64,000 bases of DNA from Sphingobacterium sp. FBM7-1 (GTDB lineage: Bacteria > Bacteroidota > Bacteroidia > Sphingobacteriales > Sphingobacteriaceae): positions 1 to 64,000 of the forward strand of contig NZ_JAJEWJ010000005.1 of assembly GCF_020687765.1 (NCBI RefSeq), written 5' to 3'. Shown here in pieces: positions 42,449-51,199 of the stretch; the stretch's first letter is position 1; every line of letters starts with the position of its first letter. The translations under genes and the position numbers were made by a program. The notes below the pieces were generated by a model. That model worked only from the letters and a program-made list of their open reading frames with translations, was not told the origin of the DNA and searched no databases.

Positions 42449-44377
42449 ATGCAAGTAGAGGCAGGTCCACTATTACAACAAATAAATTTTCCATCTGATT
42501 TAAGAAAGCTGAAACCTAGCGAATTGGAGGAAGTTTGCAAGGAATTGAGGCAATATATTGTCGATATTGTTTCCGAGAATGGTGGGCATTTTGCAGCGAG
42601 TTTGGGAGTAGTAGAGCTTACGGTTGCGTTGCATTATGTATTAAATACACCGTATGATCAAGTTATTTTTGACGTAGGTCATCAGGCCTACGGACACAAG
42701 ATTCTCACAGGAAGAAAAGATACTTTTCACACCAACCGGATTATTGGCGGTTTGTCGGGTTTTCCCAAAAGAAGCGAGAGTGAATACGATGCGTTTGGTG
42801 TAGGGCATTCTTCTACTTCGATTTCTGCTGCTTTGGGGATGGCTGTCGCTTCAGAATATAAGGGAGAAAAGGATAGACAGCATGTTGCGGTCATCGGTGA
42901 TGGCGCATTAACGGGTGGAATGGCTTTCGAAGCGTTAAATCATGCGGGAATTGAAAAGTCAAACCTCTTGGTTATACTTAATGACAATTGTATGTCGATC
43001 GATCCTAACGTGGGAGCGATGAAAGAATACTTAACCAATATAACAACCTCTCGAAGTTACAATAGATTTAGGGACGATTTGATTGCTGTTTTAGCTAAGA
43101 TTTCGAAAAATGGACCAGATGCTTACGGATGGGCAAAAAAATTAGAGCAAGGAATTAAGGGTACCTTGTTAAAGAATGCTAATTTATTTGAATCGTTGAA
43201 TTTTCGTTATTTCGGACCAGTAGACGGACATGATGTGACGAAGTTGGTAAAAACGATGGAAGATCTTAAACGTATTCCTGGGCCTAAACTATTGCATGTT
43301 GTGACCGTTAAGGGAAAGGGATACGCCTTAGCAGAAAAAGACCAGACCAAATGGCATGCACCTGGTTTGTTTGATAAGATTACCGGAGAGATAAAAAAAT
43401 CGATCAGCGATCAGCCTAAGCCTCCGAAGTATCAAGATGTTTTCGGACATACCCTCGTAGAGTTGGCCGAAGTCAATGATAAAATTATGGGTATTACCCC
43501 CGCTATGCCTTCGGGATCATCCATGAATATCATGATGAAAGCAATGCCCAATCGCGCATTTGACGTAGGGATAGCCGAACAGCATGCGGTTACCTTTAGT
43601 GCCGGGTTAGCAACCCAAGGGATAATCCCCTTCTGTAATATTTACTCTTCATTTATGCAGCGGGCTTATGATCAAGTAATTCATGATGTTGCACTTCAGA
43701 ACTTAAATGTAGTTTTCTGTTTGGATCGCGCAGGCTTGGTAGGAGCGGACGGGCCAACACATCATGGTGCCTACGATATCGCCTACATGCGCTGCATTCC
43801 GAACTTAACCGTCTCCGCGCCCATGAACGAAGAGGAACTTCGAAACCTGATGTATACAGCACAATTACCAGACGCCGGGCCATTCGTGATTCGCTATCCA
43901 AGAGGTAACGGGGTTATGGTGGATTGGAGGCGTCCGTTTACTAAAGTAGAAATTGGTAAAGGACGAAGATTACAGGATGGAGAAGAAGTTGCCATTCTCA
44001 GTTTTGGAGCTATCGGAAACGAAGCGGTGAAAGCGGTACAACTATTGAATGAAGAAGGGATACATCCCGCACATTATGATTTACGTTTTGCGAAGCCACT
44101 GGATGGGCAACTCCTGCATGAAGTGTTTAAAAAATTTAAAAAAGTGATAACCCTGGAGGATGGCAGTATAATCGGTGGAGTAGGGTCTGCTGTTTTAGAA
44201 TTTATGAAAGATCAAGGTTATGAGGCTACCGTCGTCCGCTTAGGAATACCCGATGAAGTGGTCGAACATGGAGAACAAACAGAGCTGTGGAAAATATGTG
44301 AATACGATGCCTTATCGATTGTTAGCCGAGTAAAAAAACTGACCGCGGGAATAAAAACCGATACCATGGTATCCTAG
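42449..44377 (+). CDS. dxs: 1-deoxy-D-xylulose-5-phosphate synthase
   Basis: 642 aa. Thiamine-diphosphate enzyme joining pyruvate and glyceraldehyde-3-phosphate, the first committed step of the MEP route to isoprenoids, and so to the menaquinone side chain. Motifs: FDVGHQAYGHKILTGRKD, GVGHSSTSISAALGMA, the thiamine-binding GDGALTGGMAFEALNHAG with NDN downstream (about 149-178), FDVGIAEQHAVTFSAGLA, DRAGLVGADGPTHHG and YPRGNG. Length and order are standard. It is followed by dnaA with a 320-bp gap. Confidence 0.97.
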   Translation: MQVEAGPLLQQINFPSDLRKLKPSELEEVCKELRQYIVDIVSENGGHFAASLGVVELTVALHYVLNTPYDQVIFDVGHQAYGHKILTGRKDTFHTNRIIGGLSGFPKRSESEYDAFGVGHSSTSISAALGMAVASEYKGEKDRQHVAVIGDGALTGGMAFEALNHAGIEKSNLLVILNDNCMSIDPNVGAMKEYLTNITTSRSYNRFRDDLIAVLAKISKNGPDAYGWAKKLEQGIKGTLLKNANLFESLNFRYFGPVDGHDVTKLVKTMEDLKRIPGPKLLHVVTVKGKGYALAEKDQTKWHAPGLFDKITGEIKKSISDQPKPPKYQDVFGHTLVELAEVNDKIMGITPAMPSGSSMNIMMKAMPNRAFDVGIAEQHAVTFSAGLATQGIIPFCNIYSSFMQRAYDQVIHDVALQNLNVVFCLDRAGLVGADGPTHHGAYDIAYMRCIPNLTVSAPMNEEELRNLMYTAQLPDAGPFVIRYPRGNGVMVDWRRPFTKVEIGKGRRLQDGEEVAILSFGAIGNEAVKAVQLLNEEGIHPAHYDLRFAKPLDGQLLHEVFKKFKKVITLEDGSIIGGVGSAVLEFMKDQGYEATVVRLGIPDEVVEHGEQTELWKICEYDALSIVSRVKKLTAGIKTDTMVS

Positions 44378-44697
44378 GGGGAAACCACAAATTTTTACTA
44401 TATTTATAAAATAAAAAAAAGAATAGTTTTCCACACTGAAATTATTTAGGGTTATTTTTGAAGCAAAAAAGCTATCGTAAGTACTTTTAAATAGTTCATG
44501 TTGAAAAATTATTTTGCACACCATTTTAACATAAGAAAACACTATTATTTTATGTTAAAAACCTAACTGTAAACGAGTTATCTTTTTTTTAAGATTTTAG
44601 TTTTTTTGATCGTTTTTTTTTGTCATCTTCGTCTAAGGCGAAAGTTTTAAACAATTTTTTGTCAAATATTGGTTTTCAAGTTATTAACAATTTAGGA
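44378..44697. other. dnaA leader region with DnaA box
   Basis: 320 bp, AT-rich. TTTTCCACA (44427-44435), a DnaA box, lies 17 bp upstream of TATTTTTG (44453-44460), a -7 element. The box therefore occupies the place of the -33 element. If used, the dnaA leader would be about 230 nt. No gene was seen. Confidence 0.6.
44427..44460 (+). promoter_or_regulatory. Putative DnaA-autoregulated dnaA promoter
   Basis: DnaA box TTTTCCACA (44427-44435), 17 bp, TATTTTTG (44453-44460). Binding of DnaA would compete with RNA polymerase at the -33 position. This is inferred from geometry only. Confidence 0.5.
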
Positions 44698-46125
44698 ATG
44701 GAAAAAACGTGTACGAGTGTTTGGAATAGCTGTCTTCAGATTATCAAAGACAATATCCCTGCGCAAAGTTTCAAGACTTGGTTTGAACCTGTTAAAGCAG
44801 TGGGTTTAAATGGTAACGTTTTAACTATTCAGGTACCCTCGGTATTTTTTTACGAATGGCTGGAAGAACATTACGTAGGTATCCTTCGTAAAACGATAAA
44901 AAAGTTCTTGGGCGAGCAGGGTCGTTTAGAGTATAATATTATCGTCGATAAGTCGTCGGCGAATACCCCCTATACCACCAATATTCCTTCGAATGGAAAT
45001 GGGGCGGAGGGTAAAAAGCAATCTATTCCGGTGCCGGTTGCATTGAATAAGAATATTAAAAACCCGTTTGTTATTCCGGGTCTAAAGAAACTTCAAGTTG
45101 ACCCGCAGTTAAATGCGAATTATACATTTGAAAATTTTATTGAAGGAGAATGTAATCGTTTAGCCCGTTCGGCCGGTTTTGCCGTGGCGAATAAACCGGG
45201 AGGAACTTCTTTCAATCCCTTGATGCTATACGGTGACGTAGGTTTAGGCAAAACACATTTGGCACAAGCAATAGGCAATGAGGTGAAAAAGAATCTGCCG
45301 GATAAGCTGGTGATCTATGTATCTTGCGAAAAATTTTGTCAGCAATTCGTAGACTCCTTAAAGAACAATACCATAAACGATTTTGTAAATTTTTATCAGG
45401 CGATGGATGTAATTATTATGGATGACGTCCATAATTTTGCCGGGAAAGAAAAGACACAAGATATTTTCTTTCATATTTTCAATCACCTACATCAGTCTGG
45501 TAAGCAGATTATCTTGACCTCGGACAAAGCACCTAAAGATCTTTCTGGTTTAGAAGAGCGTTTATTAAGTCGTTTTAAATGGGGATTGTCTGCAGATATC
45601 CAGATACCTGATTTAGAAACACGCATGGCCATCTTGAAAAAGAAAATGTATTCTGACGGCATAGAACTACCCGAAAATGTTGTCGAATTTGTGGCAACCC
45701 AGATCGATAATAGCGTTCGGGAATTGGAAGGAGCCATGGTATCCCTTCTTGCTCAATCTACCCTAAACAAAAAGGAGATTGATCTAAACTTGGCAAAATC
45801 CATGCTGAAAAATTTTGTAAAAAATACTCACAAAGAGATTTCGATGGAGTATATACAAAAGCTCGTATGTGAGTATTTTGAGGTGCCGGTAGAGATGGTA
45901 AAATCAAAGGTTAGAAAGCGAGAGATCGTACAAGCCCGTCAAATTTCCATGTATTTAGCAAAGAATCATACGAAGTCATCCTTAAAATCTATTGGAAACT
46001 TTTTTGGAGGTCGCGATCACTCTACCGTAATCTATGCTTGCCAAACCGTGGAAGATCTTATTGAAACAGATAAAAAATTTAAAACATATGTACAGGATAT
46101 CCAGAAAAAGCTGAAATCCTCCTAG
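44698..46125 (+). CDS. dnaA: Chromosomal replication initiator protein DnaA
   Basis: 475 aa from ATG 44698, where the conserved domain I begins (TSVWNSCLQIIKDNIPAQSFKTWFEP); upstream in-frame codons encode sequence unlike the family. Domain II is a variable linker (about 95-140). The AAA+ domain has Walker A GDVGLGKT (179-186) and Walker B VIIMDDVHNFAGK, then sensor motifs around LTSDKAPKDL and the LLSRFKWGL arginine finger region. Domain IV ends with the DNA-binding signature GGRDHSTV (about 437-444). It binds DnaA boxes to open oriC. A terminator follows. In this genome the box cluster lies 5.5 kb away rather than next to dnaA. Confidence 0.97.
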   Translation: MEKTCTSVWNSCLQIIKDNIPAQSFKTWFEPVKAVGLNGNVLTIQVPSVFFYEWLEEHYVGILRKTIKKFLGEQGRLEYNIIVDKSSANTPYTTNIPSNGNGAEGKKQSIPVPVALNKNIKNPFVIPGLKKLQVDPQLNANYTFENFIEGECNRLARSAGFAVANKPGGTSFNPLMLYGDVGLGKTHLAQAIGNEVKKNLPDKLVIYVSCEKFCQQFVDSLKNNTINDFVNFYQAMDVIIMDDVHNFAGKEKTQDIFFHIFNHLHQSGKQIILTSDKAPKDLSGLEERLLSRFKWGLSADIQIPDLETRMAILKKKMYSDGIELPENVVEFVATQIDNSVRELEGAMVSLLAQSTLNKKEIDLNLAKSMLKNFVKNTHKEISMEYIQKLVCEYFEVPVEMVKSKVRKREIVQARQISMYLAKNHTKSSLKSIGNFFGGRDHSTVIYACQTVEDLIETDKKFKTYVQDIQKKLKSS

Positions 46126-46158
46126 AGATAGTTCATTATCATTTAAGTTTAATTTTAT

Positions 46159-46194
46159 AAAAAATGCGAAGCCATCATCGGCTTCGCATTTTTT
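46159..46194. terminator. Bidirectional terminator between dnaA and a convergent gene
   Basis: A 15-bp stem AAAAAATGCGAAGCC / GGCTTCGCATTTTTT with loop ATCATC. Confidence 0.92.
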
Positions 46195-46211
46195 ATGATT
46201 GTTTTTAAAGC

Positions 46212-46706
46212 TTATTGACCCATAGGATCAGTTGGCTGTCCAAGTGGAGTACCCTGTCCTGGATCTGTCGTTTGTCCAGGATCAATAGGATCTGTCGTTC
46301 CAGTTGGTTGGGTGGGTTGTTGATCCGATTGCGTTGGTGTGATTACCGGTGTAGCCGGTGCCGTCGTTTCCTCTTTCGGACGTTCAGCGATTAAGCTGTC
46401 ATACAAAGACTTCTGTTCGTCAGAAAGTTTATCTTTGATTTGCGCATCGGTTGTCTCTTGTAATCTCGTTTTTGCATCTTTCAAAGCTTCTGGTGACTGT
46501 GAAGCGTCCGCTTTTAGCGCTTCTTTAGCTTTTACATGTTCGAGTACAATATCATGTACAGCAGTTTGCTGCTCCGCTGTTAATGTCAATTTTTCGGTTA
46601 GTTTTTCCACTTTTTCTTTCGCTTTGTCTTCTGGATTTCCACTCTGCGCAAACGTTAAAGAGGCTGCAAACAATAAGCTGATTCCCGTTAAAAATAGTTT
46701 TTTCAT
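46212..46706 (-). CDS. Exported helical protein with Pro/Thr/Gln-rich tail
   Basis: 164 aa. Signal peptide (1-20, ending TFAQ), then a charged helical domain (about 22-108) rich in Lys, Glu and Ala that resembles Spy/CpxP-type helical proteins (KLTEKLTLTAEQQTAVHDIV, LSDEQKSLYDSLI), though LTxxQ motifs are only partly kept. The last 50 residues are low complexity: Thr, Pro, Gln, Gly and Asp with repeated PTQ and DPGQ units. A periplasmic chaperone-like or stress function is only a guess. No operon partners. Confidence 0.7.
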   Translation of the reverse strand: MKKLFLTGISLLFAASLTFAQSGNPEDKAKEKVEKLTEKLTLTAEQQTAVHDIVLEHVKAKEALKADASQSPEALKDAKTRLQETTDAQIKDKLSDEQKSLYDSLIAERPKEETTAPATPVITPTQSDQQPTQPTGTTDPIDPGQTTDPGQGTPLGQPTDPMGQ

Positions 46707-46937
46707 GACTGAATATTTTAATTGTTATACCATTATTAATTTATTTACGGTTATATAACTCCTTGAGAGTGTGATTTGTTGTTTGTTATGTATCGAAAGT
46801 GTTACAATTTAACATTTATTAACTACGTTCCCGTATAAATACAAACCGGATACCGTGCTAACCCTCACAGCGTTACGTATAAAAATGCTACTTTTTAAGG
46901 TTTTAGGAATGGTTAAAATCCCTGAAGCGATGAAATA

Positions 46938-47969
46938 TTAACAAGCGAATGCACGTTTAACGATACGATCAAAAGCAGGAGCTTGATCGTATAAAAAAAC
47001 TTGTTCAATAGGAAGAAAATAAAGCGGATGTTTCTCTACAAAGGAAGGAGGAAGTCTTTGCATATCCTTTTCCGTCGTAATAATAATTTTTTCAGACGTA
47101 TCGATATCTGCGAATGTTTGACTTATTTTCTGAAGATCTGTAGGCGAAAAGGAATGATGGTCCCGATAAGCTAAATGAATGATTTCTTTAAATTGCGGCT
47201 GCAAATAGTCGAGCAGAGGCTGGGGTTTAGCAATACCAGTTACGACCAAAGCTATACGATCCATCCCAGTTTTATTTTCCAGCAACGATCCATCTACTCG
47301 TTGTAGCTGCTGATAGTGTATTTTCGTATAGAAAATAGGTGCCGAGGTATATTTACGCAAACGCTCCGATAGTGTGCTTTTTATCGATACAGGTAGTTCA
47401 TCTGGACATTTGGTTATCACAACGACATCCGCGCGTTTGCTTCCCCGCAGCGGTTCTCTGAAATTTCCAGTAGGTAAGGGAAGGATCGGATGCTGCATAG
47501 ATTCGTAATCCAGCAGCAAAATAGAAAAGCGGGGTTTAAGCTTGCGGTGCTGATAAGCATCATCTAAAAGCACGGCATCAACTTCGTCTTGGATGTTATG
47601 AATAGCCCATACGCGGTCTTCACAGACCGTTACCATCGAATCCGGAAACTTACGCTTAATCTGGAGGGGTTCATCTCCGACAAGTTTAGCCGTATCGTCC
47701 GTTTCTACATAGCGGAATCCTACAGTCTTCCTTCCGTATCCTCTGCTCAGTACCGCTACCTTTAAGTAAGGTTTCATGAGCTGCAGCACATATTCTGTCA
47801 TCGGGCTTTTTCCTGTGCCACCTACGGATAGGTTACCGATAACCACTACTGGCAAATTAAAAGAAGTGCTTTTGAAAAGACCACTATCATAAGCCCAGTT
47901 TCGGAACCGTACCACCAAAGCATATAAGATGGAAAACGGAAAAAGTAACCACCGAAAGAACCGTACCAT
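46938..47969 (-). CDS. lpxK: Tetraacyldisaccharide 4'-kinase
   Basis: 343 aa, inner-membrane-associated kinase that phosphorylates the lipid A precursor at the 4' position. It has an N-terminal hydrophobic helix (about 5-20), the P-loop GNLSVGGTGKSP (45-56) and the conserved YGRKTVGFRYV, DDAYQHRKLK (Walker B-like, about 130-140), with KRADVVVITKCP later. The length fits the family. Its ATG overlaps the gldH stop (TAATG), making it the end of the holB-ricT-gldH-lpxK unit. Other lipid A genes are not in the window. Confidence 0.94.
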   Translation of the reverse strand: MVRFFRWLLFPFSILYALVVRFRNWAYDSGLFKSTSFNLPVVVIGNLSVGGTGKSPMTEYVLQLMKPYLKVAVLSRGYGRKTVGFRYVETDDTAKLVGDEPLQIKRKFPDSMVTVCEDRVWAIHNIQDEVDAVLLDDAYQHRKLKPRFSILLLDYESMQHPILPLPTGNFREPLRGSKRADVVVITKCPDELPVSIKSTLSERLRKYTSAPIFYTKIHYQQLQRVDGSLLENKTGMDRIALVVTGIAKPQPLLDYLQPQFKEIIHLAYRDHHSFSPTDLQKISQTFADIDTSEKIIITTEKDMQRLPPSFVEKHPLYFLPIEQVFLYDQAPAFDRIVKRAFAC

Positions 47970-48445
47970 TATTTGACAACAATTTTTAATCCGATATCGG
48001 TGATATTCCGTATGGGATTTTCGTGCATATGTTGCGCTATTTCAAAAACATAAACGCCCGTATCGGGAAAAATATAATTCTTCTGTAACAGAAGCCTATT
48101 TTCATACAGATTACCCGCCGTTTTGCCGGTCCAGCGCCCATCCGGCGTAGCAAGATTTAGTTTCTGCTTATAAGAGCTTGTTGGAATTCCCGGGCCTTGC
48201 TGACTGAAAATAAAAAATAAATTTTCAAAATCGTATTCGCCTGTATGTCGGATATACATCCAGACATCATAGGGCCTGCTATTTTCCGTTACATGTACAT
48301 GAAACATTTGTTTCTCCGTACGATGCCACTGTCTGTTTTCAACGGATTTGTAAACATCGTAAAAAGGTTCATTGACACAGGCCACCAGAAAAAATAGCAG
48401 ACTAAATATCGCAATCCTTTTGCATCGTTTCATAAAATAGCGCAT
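47969..48445 (-). CDS. gldH: Gliding motility lipoprotein GldH
   Basis: 158 aa. A lipobox LVAC (about 20-23) follows a hydrophobic signal; the start may be the fifth codon (ATG 48433). The mature protein is mostly beta (QMFHVHVTENSRPYDVWMYIRHTGEYDFENLFF, then GIGLK-like C-terminus TDIGLKIVVK), the GldH family pattern. GldH is required for gliding in Flavobacterium, yet it is kept in many non-gliding Bacteroidota where its role is unclear. It lies between ricT and lpxK; the ricT-gldH order is common in the phylum and supports the call. Confidence 0.88.
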   Translation of the reverse strand: MRYFMKRCKRIAIFSLLFFLVACVNEPFYDVYKSVENRQWHRTEKQMFHVHVTENSRPYDVWMYIRHTGEYDFENLFFIFSQQGPGIPTSSYKQKLNLATPDGRWTGKTAGNLYENRLLLQKNYIFPDTGVYVFEIAQHMHENPIRNITDIGLKIVVK

Positions 48446-48467
48446 TCTCCATTAGAAAAGCTTTTAG

Positions 48468-49799
48468 CTATTGCTTGTCGTTATTTGGTGTTCTATTACC
48501 TCTATTTCTATTTTTATTGCGATTGAACCTTTTTTTAGGCTTTTGCTCGCCGGAATTTTCACTCGCTACGGACCGTACCTTTTTCTCTTCCGGTTCTATT
48601 TTTTTCAATTCCGCAATTTTACCGGTACTTGCCCCCGGCTCTCTTTTTTGCTTAGGCTTCTTTTTTCTCCGCTTCTTATTCTTCTCATCTAGTCGCGTCA
48701 ACGAATCTTGTCCTACTACATTCTCATAATCGTACGACACGGGTTTCTCAATTTCTTCTACAGGTTCTTGGTGAATTTTTAGGTCTTGAGATTTGCGGCC
48801 AGACTTATTCATGTCCGCGTATTCACGTACCTGAGATACCTCCAGCGGAATCCAACTTTCCGCACCTGGATAAGCATACCACATAATTTTTTTGAAGATG
48901 TCGGTCTTCTGCAGATAAGCCGTCCCAGCCTCGGTATCCAGCCGATCCACGTTATTCGGAATATCTTTAAGCGCATCCATATAACTGTCGAGTTCGTAAT
49001 TGAGGCAGCATTTTAATTTGCCACATTGCCCCGCCAGTTTTAGGGTATTCAAAGAAAGGTTTTGGTATCGCGCTGCTGCGGTAGAAACCGTTTTAAAGTC
49101 TGTCAACCAGGTAGAGCAGCAGAGCTCCCGACCACAGGAGCCTAAACCTCCCAGTCTGCTAGCTTCCTGGCGCATACCAATCTGCCGCATTTCGATACGG
49201 ATTCGGAACGATTCTGCCATACGTTTGATCAGCTCCCGGAAATCAACCCGTCCTTCAGCCGTATAATAGAACGTTGCTTTGGTTTTGTCGCCCTGATAGT
49301 CCACATCCGAAATTTTCATGGATAAGCCCAGATCGAGCGCAAGCTTTCTTGCTTTATGCATGGTTTCCCATTCCAGATCCTTTGCCGCATTAAACTTCTG
49401 TACATCGGCTTCCGTCGGTTTTCGGTATATTTTCTTGCTAACCGTTTCTGCTTTTACGTTATTTTTTTTTAACTGTAAACGCACCAATTCCCCCGTTAAG
49501 GATACATGTCCGACATCATATCCACCTGTTGAAGGCTCCACAACGACCATTTCGCCCATCTCTAAGTAGAGGTTGTCCGTGTTGATGTAGAAGTCCTTAC
49601 GCGACCCTTTAAATCGCACTTCTACAATATTGAATGGTTTATAGTTTGCTGGCAGATCCATGTCGGAAAGCCAGTCGTATACATCTAATTTATTACATCC
49701 GCTGGTCATGCAAGAGCCGTTGTTTTGACAGCCTGCAGGTGTTTTTCCGGTAGAACCACTACCACAACCACCACCGGATGAGCAATTGCCACATCCCAT
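48468..49799 (-). CDS. ricT: PSP1-domain protein (RicT/YaaT family)
   Basis: 443 aa from ATG 49799, chosen because the Bacteroidota family starts MGCGNC; longer frames would add an unrelated N-terminus. The N-terminus is Gly/Cys-rich (CGNCSSGGGCGSG, CQNNGSCMTSGCNK). The PSP1 domain covers about 65-270, with LGSCGRELCCSTWL and LAGQCGKLKCCLNYE holding pairs of cysteines that in Bacillus YaaT help bind Fe-S clusters. The C-terminal 90 residues are low-complexity, Lys/Arg/Asn-rich and probably disordered. In Bacillus the Ric complex aids mRNA processing; here the role is inferred. Confidence 0.9.
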   Translation of the reverse strand: MGCGNCSSGGGCGSGSTGKTPAGCQNNGSCMTSGCNKLDVYDWLSDMDLPANYKPFNIVEVRFKGSRKDFYINTDNLYLEMGEMVVVEPSTGGYDVGHVSLTGELVRLQLKKNNVKAETVSKKIYRKPTEADVQKFNAAKDLEWETMHKARKLALDLGLSMKISDVDYQGDKTKATFYYTAEGRVDFRELIKRMAESFRIRIEMRQIGMRQEASRLGGLGSCGRELCCSTWLTDFKTVSTAAARYQNLSLNTLKLAGQCGKLKCCLNYELDSYMDALKDIPNNVDRLDTEAGTAYLQKTDIFKKIMWYAYPGAESWIPLEVSQVREYADMNKSGRKSQDLKIHQEPVEEIEKPVSYDYENVVGQDSLTRLDEKNKKRRKKKPKQKREPGASTGKIAELKKIEPEEKKVRSVASENSGEQKPKKRFNRNKNRNRGNRTPNNDKQ

Positions 49800-49925
49800 A
49801 TTCTTTCCTTTTATATATTGAGTCCCTCGCGGGAACGTTTCTGGAACACCTAAAACCCATATCTCTGCGTTACTTAAAAAAGTTAAAATCCTCATTTACG
49901 AAAGTAAACTCCGGGTCTAACTTTT

Positions 49926-51077
49926 TTAAAGGCCTTGATCTATGGAGTTTTTAGATATTTCCATTTGATATTTAAATATTAAAACTAATTGCAAAGATAA
50001 ATCTAAAAATAAAATTTTAGGGTTAGCATTGCGCTCTACCTTATAATGTGTTTTTTCCAGTAAGCCGATCGCGGCTTCCAATTGTTCACTTTTAAAATTA
50101 TCGCCGAATTTCTGAGTAAAATCTAGTTCATCTCCCTTTAAAAGCACTAATTGGGAAAGTCCCGTCTGTATCAATAACACCTGGCGGAATACATTAATGG
50201 TGTAAAGTAAAAAATTTTTTTGGTTTTCCCGTCCTAACTTCGGAAAATCCTCCTCACAGAAGCGGATAATATTTAGCCCAGAATCGGTCACGACGAATCG
50301 TAACCAGTTGATAAGTAGCTCAAAGTAAGGATGCGTTTCCTCTTCGAGCAGATTGATCGCCGTTTGCATATTTCCATCGGCTATAAAGGCAATTTCATTT
50401 GCCCGATCTTCCGGTACCGACTTTTCACTTACTAGAAACTGCCTGACATCATCCGAAGAAAATTTCGGTATTTTGACCAGTTGCGTACGGGATATGATGG
50501 TGTTCAATATCCTGTCTTGATTTTCTGATACGAGCAAAAACAAGGTTTTTTCAGGGGGCTCTTCGATCAGTTTTAGGAGAGCATTTCCCTGCGTCTGCAG
50601 GTATTCCGGAAGCCACATGATTAGTACCTTATATTCCGCCTCGAAGGCTTTCAAACTTAGTTTTTTGATAATATCGTGGGCTTCAGCGATATTGATGTTT
50701 GCCTGCTTGTTACCTGCTTCCAACTGATGGCGCCAATAATCCAGACCCATATAAGGGTTAGTCAGAAAAGCTGTCCGCCAGATATCCAAATACGTGGTAG
50801 CCACATCTTTTTCTCCACTCGCAAAAAAAGGATATGAAAAATGCAGATCCGGATGAATCAATTTTTCATATTTTCGGCAGGAGCTACAGCTGCCGCAGCT
50901 ATCGTTATCCGAAGGTTGTGTACAATTGATATATTGCGCATAGGCAACCGCCACAGCCAAGCCGCCGGAACCCTCCTTACCGAGAAACAACTGGGCATGA
51001 CTTACCCGGTTGTCTTTTACGGTTTGTACCAAATGCGTTTTTATCGCGTGATGACCTATAATATCCTTAAACTGCAT
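49926..51077 (-). CDS. holB: DNA polymerase III subunit delta'
   Basis: 383 aa from ATG 51077 (MQFKDIIGH), the usual start; a -7 element at 51093-51100 lies just upstream. It is the clamp-loader delta' subunit. The nucleotide-binding loop is degenerate, GKEGSGGLA in place of GxxGxGKT, as known for delta', which does not hydrolyse ATP. A zinc module CTQPSDNDSCGSCSSC (about 48-63) and the SRTQ segment after ILNTII are present. The C-terminal part (about 250-380) is the helical collar region. It heads the holB-ricT-gldH-lpxK unit and is divergent from dnaN. Confidence 0.9.
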   Translation of the reverse strand: MQFKDIIGHHAIKTHLVQTVKDNRVSHAQLFLGKEGSGGLAVAVAYAQYINCTQPSDNDSCGSCSSCRKYEKLIHPDLHFSYPFFASGEKDVATTYLDIWRTAFLTNPYMGLDYWRHQLEAGNKQANINIAEAHDIIKKLSLKAFEAEYKVLIMWLPEYLQTQGNALLKLIEEPPEKTLFLLVSENQDRILNTIISRTQLVKIPKFSSDDVRQFLVSEKSVPEDRANEIAFIADGNMQTAINLLEEETHPYFELLINWLRFVVTDSGLNIIRFCEEDFPKLGRENQKNFLLYTINVFRQVLLIQTGLSQLVLLKGDELDFTQKFGDNFKSEQLEAAIGLLEKTHYKVERNANPKILFLDLSLQLVLIFKYQMEISKNSIDQGL

Positions 51078-51092
51078 GTCTATATAACCAGA

Positions 51093-51100
51093 CAAAGGTA
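51093..51100 (-). promoter_or_regulatory. -7 element of the holB operon
   Basis: TACCTTTG on the minus strand, 15 bp before the ATG at 51077. It fixes the start, because an earlier start at 51095 would lie inside the promoter. Confidence 0.6.
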
Positions 51101-51199
51101 CTAATTAATTAATTTGCGATAAGAATTAACCCATCTTCCGGTACAAAATATAGATTCTTTTGTGTAATATTGCATATAAAAATCTATAAAATTCAGGAA

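Noticed and set aside
49800..49895. Longer RicT N-terminus starting at 49895
   Set aside because: The extra residues are unlike the family; MGCGNC at 49799 is the characteristic start.
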